DNA of 64,000 nt. Origin: M3007 sp046329435 (GTDB lineage Bacteria > Bacteroidota > Bacteroidia > Chitinophagales > Saprospiraceae). Numbering within the stretch: position 1 is the first letter of the stretch; each line of letters starts with the position of its first letter. The stretch is from positions 186,001 through 250,000 of the forward strand of contig JAXLUR010000001.1 in NCBI GenBank assembly GCA_046329435.1, given 5' to 3'. The position numbers and the translations under genes are program-made. Below, in pieces: positions 15,781 to 25,168 of this stretch. The notes under the pieces are model-generated. The model was not told where the DNA came from. It ran no database searches and saw only the letters and a list, made by a program, of their open reading frames with translations.

Positions 15781-18525
15781 ATGATTCGACACTACTTAAC
15801 GGCCGGCTTGCTGTTGCTGCTGGCTTTGCCCCTGTCGGCGCAAAAAGGTACAGTCAGCGGACGTGTTACCGACGCTGAAGACTCCCGTCCGATCGCCAAC
15901 GTATCGGTCGTGCTCGCCCAAACCGGCCTTTTCGCCGCCACCGACGCCGAAGGAAAATTTCGTATTGAAAACGCCCCCGCCGGCTCGTTGCAGCTGGTTG
16001 TAAGCGCCAGCGGATTCCTTCCGTCCGAACAAAATTTTGAACTCAAACCCGGAGAGGATAAATCGGTGGACATTGCGCTGCGCCGCGATCCGACCAACCA
16101 GTCCGGCGAAATTCCGACCGTGACGCTCGACGAAGCCGAAGCGGAAACCGAGGGCGCCGGTGAAGTCGCCAACCTCCTGCACGCCAGTCGGGATGTGTTC
16201 CAGAGCATTTCCAACTTCGGCTGGGGATTCTTCCGCTTTCGCGAACGCGGATATGAATCCGAACACTTTCCCCTGTTTCTCAATGGCGTAAGCATCAATG
16301 ACCCGGAAACCGGGATCGCCTTTTTCGGCGAATTCGGCGGCCTCAACGACGTCCTGCGCCAGCGCGAAACAGTGATCGGCCTCGATGCGGCCGACTTTGC
16401 TTTTTCGGAAGTAGGCGGCGCCACCCGGATCGATACTCGCGCCAGCGTGCAACGCAAACAAATCCGCGCCACCTATGCCCTCAGCAACCGGGCCTACAAC
16501 CAGCGCGTCATGCTGACTGCCAGCACCGGCCTGATGCCAGGCGGATGGGCAGTGTCCGTCTCGGGCAGCCGCCGCTGGGCCGAAGAGGGCTGGTACGACG
16601 GCACGTTCTTCGACGGGTACTCGTATTTCCTGTCGGTCGACAAGAAATTTGGCGACAAACACAGCCTCAACCTCACCTTTCTGGGCGCACCCAGCACGCG
16701 TGGCCGCAACGGCGATACTTTTCAGGAAATGTACGACCTCGCCGGTACCACCCGCTACAACCCCAACTGGGGCTACTGGAACGGAGAAAAACGCAATGCC
16801 AGCGTCAATCACAGCCATCAGCCGATTGCGCTGTTGCGTTACGACTGGACGCCCGGCGTCCGTACCGGCATGACGCTGACCGCCTACGGTCAGGCAGGCG
16901 AACGCGGCCAAACCCGCCTCGACTGGTTTGATAACAACAACCCTTTCCCCGACTACTACCGCCGCCTGCCCTCCACCTATCCGGACAGTGCCTCACAGGC
17001 TGCCTGGGCGCAAATGCTTCGTGAAAACGAAACCTTGCGTCAGATCGACTGGGTAAATATCTACCAGGGCAATACCAACGGCATCGACGAACAAACGAAT
17101 GCCAATGGCGTGTCCGGCAATACGGTGACGGGCAATCGCTCCTCCACCATTCTTGCCGATTTCCGTGAAGACAGCCGCGAACTGGGCTTCAACGGCGTAA
17201 TCCGCCACTCCCTGACCGACCGCGTTACCCTCAACGGCGGCGGCAATTACCTTTGGTACGAAGGCCAAAACTTTAAAATTGCCCAGGACCTGCTCGGGGG
17301 TGATTTTATTGTCGATAAAAACACCTTTGCCGATGAAGGTTTGCAGGACAATGACATTCGTACGCCCAACCGCATTATCCGCGAAGGCGACCGCTTCGGC
17401 TGGGATTATGACGAAAACATCCGCCGTGCCGGCGGCTGGGCGCAAGCGCAATTCAGCCTGCCGCGCTTTACGATTTTTGCCGGCGGCGAATACAACTACC
17501 TGAAATTCTGGCGCACAGGCTACATGCAAAATGGGCGCGCCGTAAACAATTCCCTCGGTGAATCCGAAAAACTATCGTTCAATACCTGGGGCGCCAAGGC
17601 CGGAATTGTTTTTAAAGCCAATGGCCGCAACTACCTGTATGCCAACGGATTCTATGGAACGCGCCCGCCACAATTCCGCGATGTATTCCTGTCGCCGCGC
17701 ACGCGCAACAGTGTGCTGGCCGACCCCGAAGTCTCCGAAATCAAAAGTGTGGAAGGCGGCTATATCCTGCGCGCTCCGCGCGTGAAGGCGCGCCTGACAG
17801 GCTATGCCACCCAGTTCTCCAACGAGACGGAGGCACTGATTCTGTTCGGCCAGGTTGCCAACGTATTCGGCACCGAAGTTCGCCGCGGCGTCGATCACCT
17901 GCACACGGGTATCGAGGCTGCCGTTGAATGGAAAGCCACTTCAGCCCTGACTTTCTCGGCTGCGACCAACCTGGGCTACTATCGCTACAATTCCCGGCCG
18001 CTGATTTCTTTTTATGAAGACAATACCAATCAGGCGGCCTTTCAAAACTACATCGTTTACCAAAAGAATTTCCTGATCGCGCGTACGCCGCAAACCGCCG
18101 CTTCGGCCGCCGTTCGGTATGAAGGCAAGAAATTCTGGTTTGCCACGCTGACCTTCAACTGGATCGATGACGTGTGGTACGATTTCGACAGGGCGCGCCG
18201 CACCGACGACTACGCTTCACAGCTGCTGGTCAACGGCATTGCTCCCGGTTCGAGCACCTGGAACCAGATCATGGACCAGACGAAAGCGCCCGCGGCTTAT
18301 ACGCTCGATTTCTTCGGCGGCAAGTCGTGGCGCGTTCGTTCGAAGTACTTTATTTACCTGAATGCGGGTGTAAACAACCTGCTGGACAATCGTGACATCA
18401 TTTTGTCGGGGCGTGAAGCTTATTTTCGCAACTTCCAGGATGTCAATGATACCCGTTTGTACTCCAACGAAATCTCCTATGCCATCGGCCTCAATTACTT
18501 CATCAGCCTCGGGCTGCGTATTTGA
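15781..18525 (+). CDS. TonB-dependent outer-membrane receptor (SusC/carboxypeptidase-regulatory type)
   Basis: This 914-residue protein has a signal peptide (MIRHYLTAGLLLLLALPLSAQ). A carboxypeptidase-regulatory-like domain follows (about 23-105: GTVSGRVTDAEDSRPIANVSVVL through LVVSASGFLPSEQNFEL), then a plug region and a 22-strand-type barrel rich in aromatic beta-strands. It ends in an aromatic-containing strand, YFISLGLRI, as outer-membrane barrels do. It imports a ligand driven by TonB-ExbBD. Typical SusD partners are absent; instead a DUF5689 lipoprotein follows by 50 bp and a secreted EEP phosphoesterase is divergent. The ligand is therefore unlikely to be a classic glycan and may be a nucleic-acid or phosphoester product. 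Confidence 0.9.
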   Translation: MIRHYLTAGLLLLLALPLSAQKGTVSGRVTDAEDSRPIANVSVVLAQTGLFAATDAEGKFRIENAPAGSLQLVVSASGFLPSEQNFELKPGEDKSVDIALRRDPTNQSGEIPTVTLDEAEAETEGAGEVANLLHASRDVFQSISNFGWGFFRFRERGYESEHFPLFLNGVSINDPETGIAFFGEFGGLNDVLRQRETVIGLDAADFAFSEVGGATRIDTRASVQRKQIRATYALSNRAYNQRVMLTASTGLMPGGWAVSVSGSRRWAEEGWYDGTFFDGYSYFLSVDKKFGDKHSLNLTFLGAPSTRGRNGDTFQEMYDLAGTTRYNPNWGYWNGEKRNASVNHSHQPIALLRYDWTPGVRTGMTLTAYGQAGERGQTRLDWFDNNNPFPDYYRRLPSTYPDSASQAAWAQMLRENETLRQIDWVNIYQGNTNGIDEQTNANGVSGNTVTGNRSSTILADFREDSRELGFNGVIRHSLTDRVTLNGGGNYLWYEGQNFKIAQDLLGGDFIVDKNTFADEGLQDNDIRTPNRIIREGDRFGWDYDENIRRAGGWAQAQFSLPRFTIFAGGEYNYLKFWRTGYMQNGRAVNNSLGESEKLSFNTWGAKAGIVFKANGRNYLYANGFYGTRPPQFRDVFLSPRTRNSVLADPEVSEIKSVEGGYILRAPRVKARLTGYATQFSNETEALILFGQVANVFGTEVRRGVDHLHTGIEAAVEWKATSALTFSAATNLGYYRYNSRPLISFYEDNTNQAAFQNYIVYQKNFLIARTPQTAASAAVRYEGKKFWFATLTFNWIDDVWYDFDRARRTDDYASQLLVNGIAPGSSTWNQIMDQTKAPAAYTLDFFGGKSWRVRSKYFIYLNAGVNNLLDNRDIILSGREAYFRNFQDVNDTRLYSNEISYAIGLNYFISLGLRI

Positions 18526-18575
18526 TCGTCTAATTTGTTGAAAACCAATTTAAAAAATACAAAAATCATTCGACA

Positions 18576-19925
18576 ATGATGTTTTCAAACTATAAAATCT
18601 GGCTTGCTCCGGTACTCTTTACCGCTCTGCTCAGCCTTGTCGGCGGCGCCTGCGTCAAACAGGATTTCGATGAACCGCCTGTTGGTGGCTCGGTCGTCAA
18701 TATCACGCCCAACATCACCATCAAGGCCCTGAAAGCGCTGCACGTTACGCCCGATGAAGGCTTCGACTACATTGCCGACAGCCTGGTGGTAGGCGGCGTG
18801 GTCGTCATGGACGACCGCTCTGGCAACTACTACAAAACGCTGGTTATTCAGGACGAAACCGGTGGCATCGAGGTGAAATTTAACGATGGCTACCTCTACA
18901 ACCAGTTCCCGGTGGGCCGCCAGATCTACATCAACTGCAAAGGTATGTACCTGACCGACTATGCCGGGCTGACCCAACTCGTCGGAAGCGTTGTGGAAGA
19001 AAACGGCCAGAAACGCAGTATCGGCCTGACCGAGGCCCAGGTGCGTACTTCGGTTAAAAAAGGTACGCTGGGCAACGCTCCAGCACCCAAAGTAGTGAGC
19101 ATCGGCGATTTCAACGACGACATGCTCAGTACGCTGATTCAACTGCAAGACGTTGAATTTACCAAAGCCGATACGGCGAAAACCTACGCTGATCCGGTGA
19201 CCAAAAACAGCCTGAACCGCACGCTGGAAGATTGCAGCGGTTTGCTGACGCTCGTGCGCACCAGCGGCTACGCCGACTTTGCCGGGGCGCTGACGCCGGG
19301 CAAAAAAGGCACTTTTACCGGCGTATTGGGCGTGTACAATGGTGATTATCAACTGTATATGCGCGATCTGAACGACGTCAAAATGGATACCCTCCGTTGC
19401 GGCGCCATCGATCCGAACGGCCCTGGCCTCTCGGTGCTCGACGAAAAATTCGACGCCACATCCAGCAATGTCGATATCGATCTGGCAGGCTGGCAGAACA
19501 TCGCGGTACAAGGCACCCGCTACTGGCGCGGTTCTTCCTTCTCGGGCAATAAATTTGCTTCGGCAACTGCCTTCGGCACAACGAATCCTGACCCGGTCAA
19601 TGAAACCTGGCTTATTACGCCGCCGCTCGACCTCAAAACCCAAAAAACGCTGACCTTCACGAGTTCTTCCGGCTACTATCGCCACGACGGCCTCTCGGTT
19701 TGGGTGTCGACGAATTTCAACGGCTCTAACTTTGCCACGGCCACCTGGACCGAGCTGAGCTTTGCCAAACCGGCGCCCAACGCCAACGGTTACACGGATT
19801 TTGTTCCTTCCGGCAACATCGCCCTCCCGATTTTCAACGGCAAAGGTTTTGTCGCGTTCAAATACACCGGCGACAAAACCACCAACACTACGACCTGGCG
19901 TTTCGACGACGTGAAGGTGCAATAA
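18576..19925 (+). CDS. DUF5689 lipoprotein with choice-of-anchor-J C-terminal domain
   Basis: The 449-residue protein begins with a lipoprotein signal (LVGGAC, lipobox GGAC near residue 26). The DUF5689 region spans about 50-270 and contains two OB-fold-like segments, the first reading SLVVGGVVVMDDRSGNYYK then LVIQDETGGIEVKF. The C-terminal 160 residues form a jelly-roll choice-of-anchor J domain, with VNETWLITPPLDL and a closing TTWRFDDVKV. It is probably exposed at the cell surface. It sits 50 bp behind the TonB receptor in the same operon, so it likely serves as the capture or accessory lipoprotein for that receptor. OB-like folds often bind nucleic acid, but no binding site is proven here. 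A strong terminator follows. Confidence 0.85.
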   Translation: MMFSNYKIWLAPVLFTALLSLVGGACVKQDFDEPPVGGSVVNITPNITIKALKALHVTPDEGFDYIADSLVVGGVVVMDDRSGNYYKTLVIQDETGGIEVKFNDGYLYNQFPVGRQIYINCKGMYLTDYAGLTQLVGSVVEENGQKRSIGLTEAQVRTSVKKGTLGNAPAPKVVSIGDFNDDMLSTLIQLQDVEFTKADTAKTYADPVTKNSLNRTLEDCSGLLTLVRTSGYADFAGALTPGKKGTFTGVLGVYNGDYQLYMRDLNDVKMDTLRCGAIDPNGPGLSVLDEKFDATSSNVDIDLAGWQNIAVQGTRYWRGSSFSGNKFASATAFGTTNPDPVNETWLITPPLDLKTQKTLTFTSSSGYYRHDGLSVWVSTNFNGSNFATATWTELSFAKPAPNANGYTDFVPSGNIALPIFNGKGFVAFKYTGDKTTNTTTWRFDDVKVQ

Positions 19926-19961
19926 CACCCGCAATTGCACTTTTTTGCGAATAATTGACAG

Positions 19962-19997
19962 GAAACGGGCCCGATGCGCAAACGCCGGGCCCGTTTC
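19962..19997 (+). terminator. intrinsic terminator after the DUF5689 gene
   Basis: GAAACGGGCCC (19962-19972) and GGGCCCGTTTC (19987-19997) form a perfect 11-bp stem with a 14-nt loop, followed by TTTCGTT. It closes the receptor operon 36 bases after the stop codon. It also rules out an earlier start for the next gene inside this stem. Confidence 0.75.
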
Positions 19998-20021
19998 TTT
20001 CGTTCTGGTGCTACTTCACGT

Positions 20022-20029
20022 TATTTTTG
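20022..20029 (+). promoter_or_regulatory. promoter abutting the start codon, -7 box TATTTTTG
   Basis: TATTTTTG is an exact TAnnTTTG box, and only four bases (CCTC) separate it from the ATG at 20034. A start site at the usual distance would fall at or next to the ATG, implying a leaderless mRNA. Confidence 0.6.
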
Positions 20030-20033
20030 CCTC

Positions 20034-20789
20034 ATGCGGACCCTGTTCCTACTGTTTGGTTTTTTCCTTTCGATTACCCTTCGCGCCCAGCAGCCCGATT
20101 CGGCGAGCACCTTGCCGGCGAGAGACTCCGTCGTTTCAAAAAAGGCCGCCAAAATGCAGGCCCGGCAACAGCCGGCAGTTGCCCGGGCCGATACAGCGGG
20201 TACTACCATCCTTCTTCCCGACACGATTCTGCCGGCCGGTACGCACAAACAAGGCTTTGTCGGACGGTTTTTTACCAAAAAATACCCCGACCCCCGAAAA
20301 GCGGCACTCCTGTCTGTGGTATTGCCCGGCGCCGGCCAAATGTATAACCGCAAATGGTGGAAGCTGCCGATCGTGTACGCAGGGCTGGGAGGGCTAACCT
20401 GGCTTGAAATCAGAAATGCAAACAACTACCGGGAAGCGCGCGACAACTACAAATGGCTTGTCGATGGCGACCCTAACACCAACGTCATCCCCGATTACGA
20501 GGGGGTGGACGCAACCAGTTTGAAAAATTACCGCGACGTTTTGAGGCGGTACCTCGAACAAAGTTCGCTGATCCTTGGTTTGGCCTATTTGCTGACTGCA
20601 ACCGACGCATACGTGGACGCCCATTTGTCGCGTTTCGATGTGAGCGAAGACCTCAGTATGAAAGTAATCCCCAGCACTCAGTCAACGTATGGCATGGGCC
20701 TTGCATTCGGAGTAGGCGTGCAACTGGAATTCGGCGGACCGAAAAAGCCCAACAAGCCGGTTCCCATGCGTTATTTTATACAGCCCTGA
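20034..20789 (+). CDS. DUF5683 family membrane protein
   Basis: The 251-residue protein starts MRTLFLLFGFFLSITLRAQ, a Sec signal peptide. A low-complexity Ser/Asp/Ala stretch follows, then the DUF5683 core from about residue 75. The core has KYPDPRKAALLSVVLPGAGQMYNRKWWKLPIVYAGLGG, a helical hairpin, and a second hydrophobic segment LILGLAYLLTATDAYVDAHL. The PGAGQxYN..WWK motif is the family signature. These proteins are common in Bacteroidota and thought to lie in the cell envelope; their function is unknown. The start at 20034 is set by the promoter and signal peptide and avoids the terminator stem just upstream. It is followed 23 bp later by a rhomboid protease gene. Confidence 0.85.
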   Translation: MRTLFLLFGFFLSITLRAQQPDSASTLPARDSVVSKKAAKMQARQQPAVARADTAGTTILLPDTILPAGTHKQGFVGRFFTKKYPDPRKAALLSVVLPGAGQMYNRKWWKLPIVYAGLGGLTWLEIRNANNYREARDNYKWLVDGDPNTNVIPDYEGVDATSLKNYRDVLRRYLEQSSLILGLAYLLTATDAYVDAHLSRFDVSEDLSMKVIPSTQSTYGMGLAFGVGVQLEFGGPKKPNKPVPMRYFIQP

Positions 20790-20812
20790 GCCCAGGGCCA
20801 ATCTAACTTGCT

Positions 20813-21598
20813 GTGAGACAATATTTTGAAAGTGAGTCCGATAGCCTGGAAGCGACCCGCAAACACTTTGTGGAAAGCCTGCGGTTTCCTTTTATGGTTG
20901 TCGCGCTTATCTGGGCAGTACATTTCTGGCAAATGGCGGCAGGATGGGACCCCGCCGATTACGGCATCATTTCGCGCCGCGTGTACGGATTGCGCGGCAT
21001 CGTAACCGGGCCGCTGGTGCACGGGAGCTGGGGCCACATTTTCTCCAACACCTTCCCCTTGTTGATCCTGACCTGGATGATGGCCTATTTTTACCGGCGG
21101 GTCGCCCAGCAGGCATTTTTTGCTATCTACTTTCTTACAGGCACCATGGTCTGGATGTTTGCGCGCGCTGTTTCGCACATCGGGGCGAGCGGGGTGATTT
21201 ACGGCCTGGTTGCTTTTATTTTCTGGAACGGCATATTTCGCCGCAGTATGCGCTCGATCATCCTTGGCGGCATCGTGATGCTGCTGTACAGCGGTATGTT
21301 TCTCGGCGTTTTGCCCGATCAGGAGGGTATCTCCTGGGAAAGCCACTTGCTGGGAGGATTGGTGGGCATAGCCGTGTCGTATTATTTCCGCGACCAGCTG
21401 GAAGACGGCGAAAATGAAGGTGAACAGGACCCGTTTGCAGACGAGCGCGATGTCGAAAAACAATATTTCCTGCCGCGCGACACGTTTGACAAAACAAAAG
21501 CGCAACGCCAGGAAGAAGCCGAAGAGGAAGCACGACAGCGGGCCGAACAGGCGCGGCACTTTCCGCCGCCATTCTGGAACCAGAGTTCTACGTTCTGA
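20813..21598 (+). CDS. rhomboid-family intramembrane serine protease (GTG start)
   Basis: This 261-residue protein has about six membrane segments and the rhomboid catalytic motifs. They are HGSWGHIFSN (HxxxN region, 70-79), IGASGVIYG with nucleophile Ser126, and SWESHLLGG with His178. Rhomboids cleave membrane proteins within the bilayer. The only usable start is the GTG at 20813, because an in-frame TAA lies at 20804 and the next ATG would remove the amphipathic N-terminus. The C-terminal 70 residues are a charged Glu/Arg/Gln-rich cytoplasmic tail, longer than in many rhomboids. It likely shares the DUF5683 transcript. Its substrate is unknown. Confidence 0.9.
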   Translation: MRQYFESESDSLEATRKHFVESLRFPFMVVALIWAVHFWQMAAGWDPADYGIISRRVYGLRGIVTGPLVHGSWGHIFSNTFPLLILTWMMAYFYRRVAQQAFFAIYFLTGTMVWMFARAVSHIGASGVIYGLVAFIFWNGIFRRSMRSIILGGIVMLLYSGMFLGVLPDQEGISWESHLLGGLVGIAVSYYFRDQLEDGENEGEQDPFADERDVEKQYFLPRDTFDKTKAQRQEEAEEEARQRAEQARHFPPPFWNQSSTF

Positions 21599-21603
21599 TT
21601 CTG

Positions 21604-24042
21604 CTACATTTTTTCAAAATTCAACACGCCGCTGCCGGTTTTTCCTGTCAGAACAACCCAGTAGTGGCCATTGGGTAGTTGATCGACCCGAAGCAACTGC
21701 TTTTGGGTAGAGAAGAAATTCCATTCTGCGACTTGCTGGCCTTTTGAATTGAATATCAATACTTTGTCAAAAGGAGCATCTGCTTCTATCGAACATTCGT
21801 CCGATACGGGATTAGGACTGAGCCGCCCTGAAAAGGGGCGCTGGGAGGGTTCTGCCACACGCACAGTCGTCGCTCCTTTGGCAATGGTGTATTCTCCGGG
21901 TTGCACATGATCGATACGCAAAAATCCGTAGCGGTTGTTGGCCGAGCCAAGCGTGTTTTTGACGTAGGTCGGCCACTCCGTCCACGGATTGCCTGGCCCT
22001 GTTCGGTAAAGCACGATAACACTGTCTTCCGAAGCCGAGGTTTGCGCAAAGAGTTCGGTGTCCAGCTGGTCCATTTCCCCTTGTCCGTCGTAAAATATGC
22101 TGGCCTGCGCATCGAACCCGGGTGGTAAATCGCCGTCGATCGTCCAGTAACGATTGGTGAGGCGGTAACCCAGCGCGTTGGCTATTCCCGCCGTATCGGG
22201 CATCACCCAGTGGTGCTCGATACGGACAAGCGCCGAGTCGCCCGTAGGTATGGCATTGATTTTCAAATCCATACGGGCAGGCATAAAGCTGGATGAGCCC
22301 AGTGTTTTGATTACTTTTTCCTTTTCTGCACGGGCGAAAGTGAGCAATCCGTTGGTATTGACCCAGATGTAGGCAGGCAGGGGTTGCCACGCGGAAAAGT
22401 CGAATTCAACCACGCTGTACTCACCTGAAAGCACGGCCGTACGCGTTTCGCGGCTCCAGTCGGGCGCTACGAAGGTGAATTCGACGGGCACATTGTGGTA
22501 AAAATGCGCTGCGCCGCGCAGCTTCTGCCGGACGAACAGGTAAACCTTGGTCGGGGCATCAACCGGGGAAAATTCCACTGCGACGGAATCGATGGAAAAA
22601 TGGGTAAAACCGGGCTGGAAGACCCAATCTTCGAAAAAATCATGCAGGTCAATCCCGGATGCGGCAGATAAACGGTCGCGCAGATCCGCGCTGCTCCAGT
22701 CTTCGAAAGCCGTCTCGTCGAGCGCAGTACGCAGGCCCTGACGGAAAAGGGTATCGCCCATATAAGCGCGCAGGTTGTGCACGACGACGGCCCCTTTGTT
22801 GTACACGTGCTGGCCATAGGTCAAGTCATGCGGAAGCCCCGAAACTGCCCGGTACCCGCCTTCGGCGACATGTGTTTTTTGCAAAACATCGAGAAAATTG
22901 GCGTTGACAACATCGAGATATGCCTTGCGGCCATACACCCATTCTGTAAACAGGTGCTCGGAATAGACGGCCCAGCCTTCGTTCAGCCACATGTCTTCCG
23001 CCGTGCGGCAAGTCGCCAGGTCGCCCCACCAGTGGTGGCTGAACTCGTGCGCCATCAGGGTTTCGTAGGCGGTAGTGCCGTCGACGGCAAATTTGGGATA
23101 GGCAATGTTGGTGGCGTGTTCCATAGCCCCGCCATTGAACGGCACAACCGAATAGCCGATTTTATTCCAGCGGTAAGGGCCATACCAGTGTTCAAAACAC
23201 GCCAGCGCGTCGGGCAGGTGGGTAAAGGAGTTTTTCAGGTTGTTGGAATCAACCGCCGCTACGGCAATTTGAACCGGAACCGGCCCTTGCTCTCCGTTGT
23301 AAGTCCTTGTAAATGAAGTATATGGACCAACTGCGACGCAGGCCAGATAGGATGGGATTGCTTCGTTAATTTCCCAGGTGCGCTGGCGTTTTCCGTTATC
23401 GAGCAGTGAGTCGGAAACCATTCCGCCGTTGCAAAAGGCAGGCTTTTCAACATCGCTGGTGATGGTAAAGGAAAAAGTGCAGCGTTCGACAAAATTGTCG
23501 AAGCAGGGATACCAGGCCCGCCCGTAATTATGCGGATCAGCGGCAAAACCCACTCCCAGATTGTAGGCGAAGGGCGATTGCCAGTACCAGCCACCCCAGC
23601 TGGAGGCATCCTGCACGGGTTGGCCCTGATAGCTGATGGAGAGGGGAGGGTAGTCGGCCCCCGCAACAAACGGCTGATTAAAAAACACGCGCAGCAGCTG
23701 GCCATCATAGTTCCAGCTGAGCAAGCCCGGCCCATTCCACGACACATTGGTGATGCTCATGTTCAGCAAATCGAAGCGCAACTCGCTGACGTTGGGCAGT
23801 TTAGCCTTGAAGGTGATGCTGGCCGTACCTGATATTTTTTTACCGCTGAAATCCGTTACGGTCAAATGAATATCGGTGTGTAAAATATCGATTGAATCGC
23901 TGCGCGGGTCGAGAGCCGCGGCTGCCGAAGGCTGAACGGGAATACACCAGGCGCCGCTGCCGGGCGCTGTCTGGGCATGAGAGAACTGCCAGGAAAAGGC
24001 GAGGCAGAAGGCGACCGGCAGAAGCCGGAGGGAAGTTGCCAT
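21604..24042 (-). CDS. secreted M1-family metallo-aminopeptidase with T9SS sorting domain
   Basis: The 812-residue product starts MATSLRLLPVAFCLAFSWQFSHAQ (signal peptide). It follows the M1 layout: an N-terminal beta domain, the exopeptidase motif GGAMEH (304-309), and the gluzincin zinc site HEFSHHWWG (332-340) with the third ligand Glu355 in NEGWAVYSE. Further domains lead to a C-terminal sorting domain of about 80 residues (LSPNPVSDECSIEA to GVLNFEKM). It should be exported by Sec, then T9SS, and act on peptides outside the cell. The start at 24042 is preferred over an upstream frame to 24177 because it places the signal peptide at the N-terminus and a TAAATTTG box lies 28 bp before it. 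Confidence 0.95.
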   Translation of the reverse strand: MATSLRLLPVAFCLAFSWQFSHAQTAPGSGAWCIPVQPSAAAALDPRSDSIDILHTDIHLTVTDFSGKKISGTASITFKAKLPNVSELRFDLLNMSITNVSWNGPGLLSWNYDGQLLRVFFNQPFVAGADYPPLSISYQGQPVQDASSWGGWYWQSPFAYNLGVGFAADPHNYGRAWYPCFDNFVERCTFSFTITSDVEKPAFCNGGMVSDSLLDNGKRQRTWEINEAIPSYLACVAVGPYTSFTRTYNGEQGPVPVQIAVAAVDSNNLKNSFTHLPDALACFEHWYGPYRWNKIGYSVVPFNGGAMEHATNIAYPKFAVDGTTAYETLMAHEFSHHWWGDLATCRTAEDMWLNEGWAVYSEHLFTEWVYGRKAYLDVVNANFLDVLQKTHVAEGGYRAVSGLPHDLTYGQHVYNKGAVVVHNLRAYMGDTLFRQGLRTALDETAFEDWSSADLRDRLSAASGIDLHDFFEDWVFQPGFTHFSIDSVAVEFSPVDAPTKVYLFVRQKLRGAAHFYHNVPVEFTFVAPDWSRETRTAVLSGEYSVVEFDFSAWQPLPAYIWVNTNGLLTFARAEKEKVIKTLGSSSFMPARMDLKINAIPTGDSALVRIEHHWVMPDTAGIANALGYRLTNRYWTIDGDLPPGFDAQASIFYDGQGEMDQLDTELFAQTSASEDSVIVLYRTGPGNPWTEWPTYVKNTLGSANNRYGFLRIDHVQPGEYTIAKGATTVRVAEPSQRPFSGRLSPNPVSDECSIEADAPFDKVLIFNSKGQQVAEWNFFSTQKQLLRVDQLPNGHYWVVLTGKTGSGVLNFEKM

Positions 24043-24069
24043 GTCGTGCTGTGAAAGTGAGAAATGCAG

Positions 24070-24077
24070 CAAATTTA
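24070..24077 (-). promoter_or_regulatory. promoter of the M1 peptidase, -7 box TAAATTTG
   Basis: The minus strand reads TAAATTTG, an exact TAnnTTTG match, 27 bases before the ATG at 24042. It sits between the BASS transporter stop and the peptidase start, so the peptidase is probably a separate unit. Confidence 0.5.
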
Positions 24078-24148
24078 GTCGTAAGATCAGTGATTTGCGC
24101 CGCGAAATTTGCTCGTGCGGGGCACGACAGTTCAATTGTCGCGTTGCG

Positions 24149-25054
24149 TCAATGCTCTTCGGCGCCAACTTCCGCAATTGCCCCCGAGTTTAATTTATTG
24201 GCCGTGTAGGCGAACAAACAGGCCGTCCAGAAGGAGTACAAAGAGTACACGAGGGCCGGTTTCACCATGTCCTGATTGCCGATAAGCGTAGCGATCAGAA
24301 ACGCCAGCGTTGTGTTCTGCACCCCGCTTTCCATCGCGGCTGTAAGGCGCGAGGAGTGCCCGAGTCCCATCCATTGCAGGAAAAAATAGCCGAAAAACAG
24401 GCAGGACGCGTTTTGGATCAAGGCTACCGGCGAGATAATCAAAAAGTCGCGCCAGGTGAGGCCGGCACCGCCGTAATTCTCCCCGGCAAACATTTTGATC
24501 ATAAATACCACGCCCAGCAAGACCAGCATGACGTATTTGGCCGGTTTGCTCAGCCGTTCTGCCGCGTCGGGGTAATGCCGCCGAACCAGCAACCCCAGGG
24601 TTGCGGGCAGAATGGTGATGAAAAATATATGGCTGACGGTATTCAGGAAAGGCAGGTGGAGGTCGGTTTCACGGCTCAGGAAGATTTTCAGCCCGATATT
24701 GACAACAATGGGGATGGAAAAAAGGGTCAGAAAACTGTTTACCGAGGTAATTGACAGCGAAAGCGCGACGTTGCCGCGCCAGAGATAGGTCAGAAAGCCG
24801 GATGTCGCACCGCCAGGACTGGCCGCCAGAATGATAAACCCGACTTTGAGCTCGGCAGGCAAAGGCGCGATCAGGCTGATGGTCATGGCAATGATCGGCA
24901 ACCCGATCATCTGAGCGCCCAGGGCCGAAAAAAAAGCGCGGGGATACCGAACGACACGTGTAAAGTCGTTTGCCGTCAACGACAATCCGACCCCGAACAT
25001 GATCAGCCCCAATACCGAACTGACTGCGACATCAACAATTTGAGACGGTGACAA
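24149..25054 (-). CDS. bile acid:sodium symporter (BASS/SBF) family transporter
   Basis: The 301-residue protein has about nine to ten membrane helices and BASS hallmarks: LGLIMFGVGLSLTANDFTRVV, AASPGGATSGFLTYLWRGNVALSLSITSVNS and GVQNTTLAFLIA. Family members import organic anions such as bile acids, pyruvate or pantoate with sodium. The frame begins at a TTG (25052-25054), and no in-frame ATG occurs before the first helix, so TTG is the most likely start. A TACCTTTG box lies 22 bp upstream. The gene is divergent from the RMD1-family gene. The substrate is not predictable from sequence. Confidence 0.9.
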   Translation of the reverse strand: MSPSQIVDVAVSSVLGLIMFGVGLSLTANDFTRVVRYPRAFFSALGAQMIGLPIIAMTISLIAPLPAELKVGFIILAASPGGATSGFLTYLWRGNVALSLSITSVNSFLTLFSIPIVVNIGLKIFLSRETDLHLPFLNTVSHIFFITILPATLGLLVRRHYPDAAERLSKPAKYVMLVLLGVVFMIKMFAGENYGGAGLTWRDFLIISPVALIQNASCLFFGYFFLQWMGLGHSSRLTAAMESGVQNTTLAFLIATLIGNQDMVKPALVYSLYSFWTACLFAYTANKLNSGAIAEVGAEEH

Positions 25055-25076
25055 AGCCCTCTGAGTTTTGGTGCGC

Positions 25077-25084
25077 CAAAGGTA
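25077..25084 (-). promoter_or_regulatory. BASS transporter promoter, -7 box TACCTTTG
   Basis: The minus strand reads TACCTTTG, an exact TAnnTTTG match 22 bases before the TTG start at 25054. It supports that start codon. Confidence 0.5.
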
Positions 25085-25152
25085 GGCGCTTTGCTTTTAG
25101 TTTGACGCGCGGCTTAAATCTTGTTGATGGATAAAAGCTTTCGCCATACGTG

Positions 25153-25160
25153 TAAATTTG
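25153..25160 (+). promoter_or_regulatory. RMD1-family gene promoter, -7 box TAAATTTG
   Basis: Exact TAnnTTTG box ending eight bases before the ATG at 25169, implying a very short or absent leader. The box lies inside the frame if an earlier ATG (25127) were used, so it argues for the start at 25169. Confidence 0.5.
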
Positions 25161-25168
25161 CATGCGTC

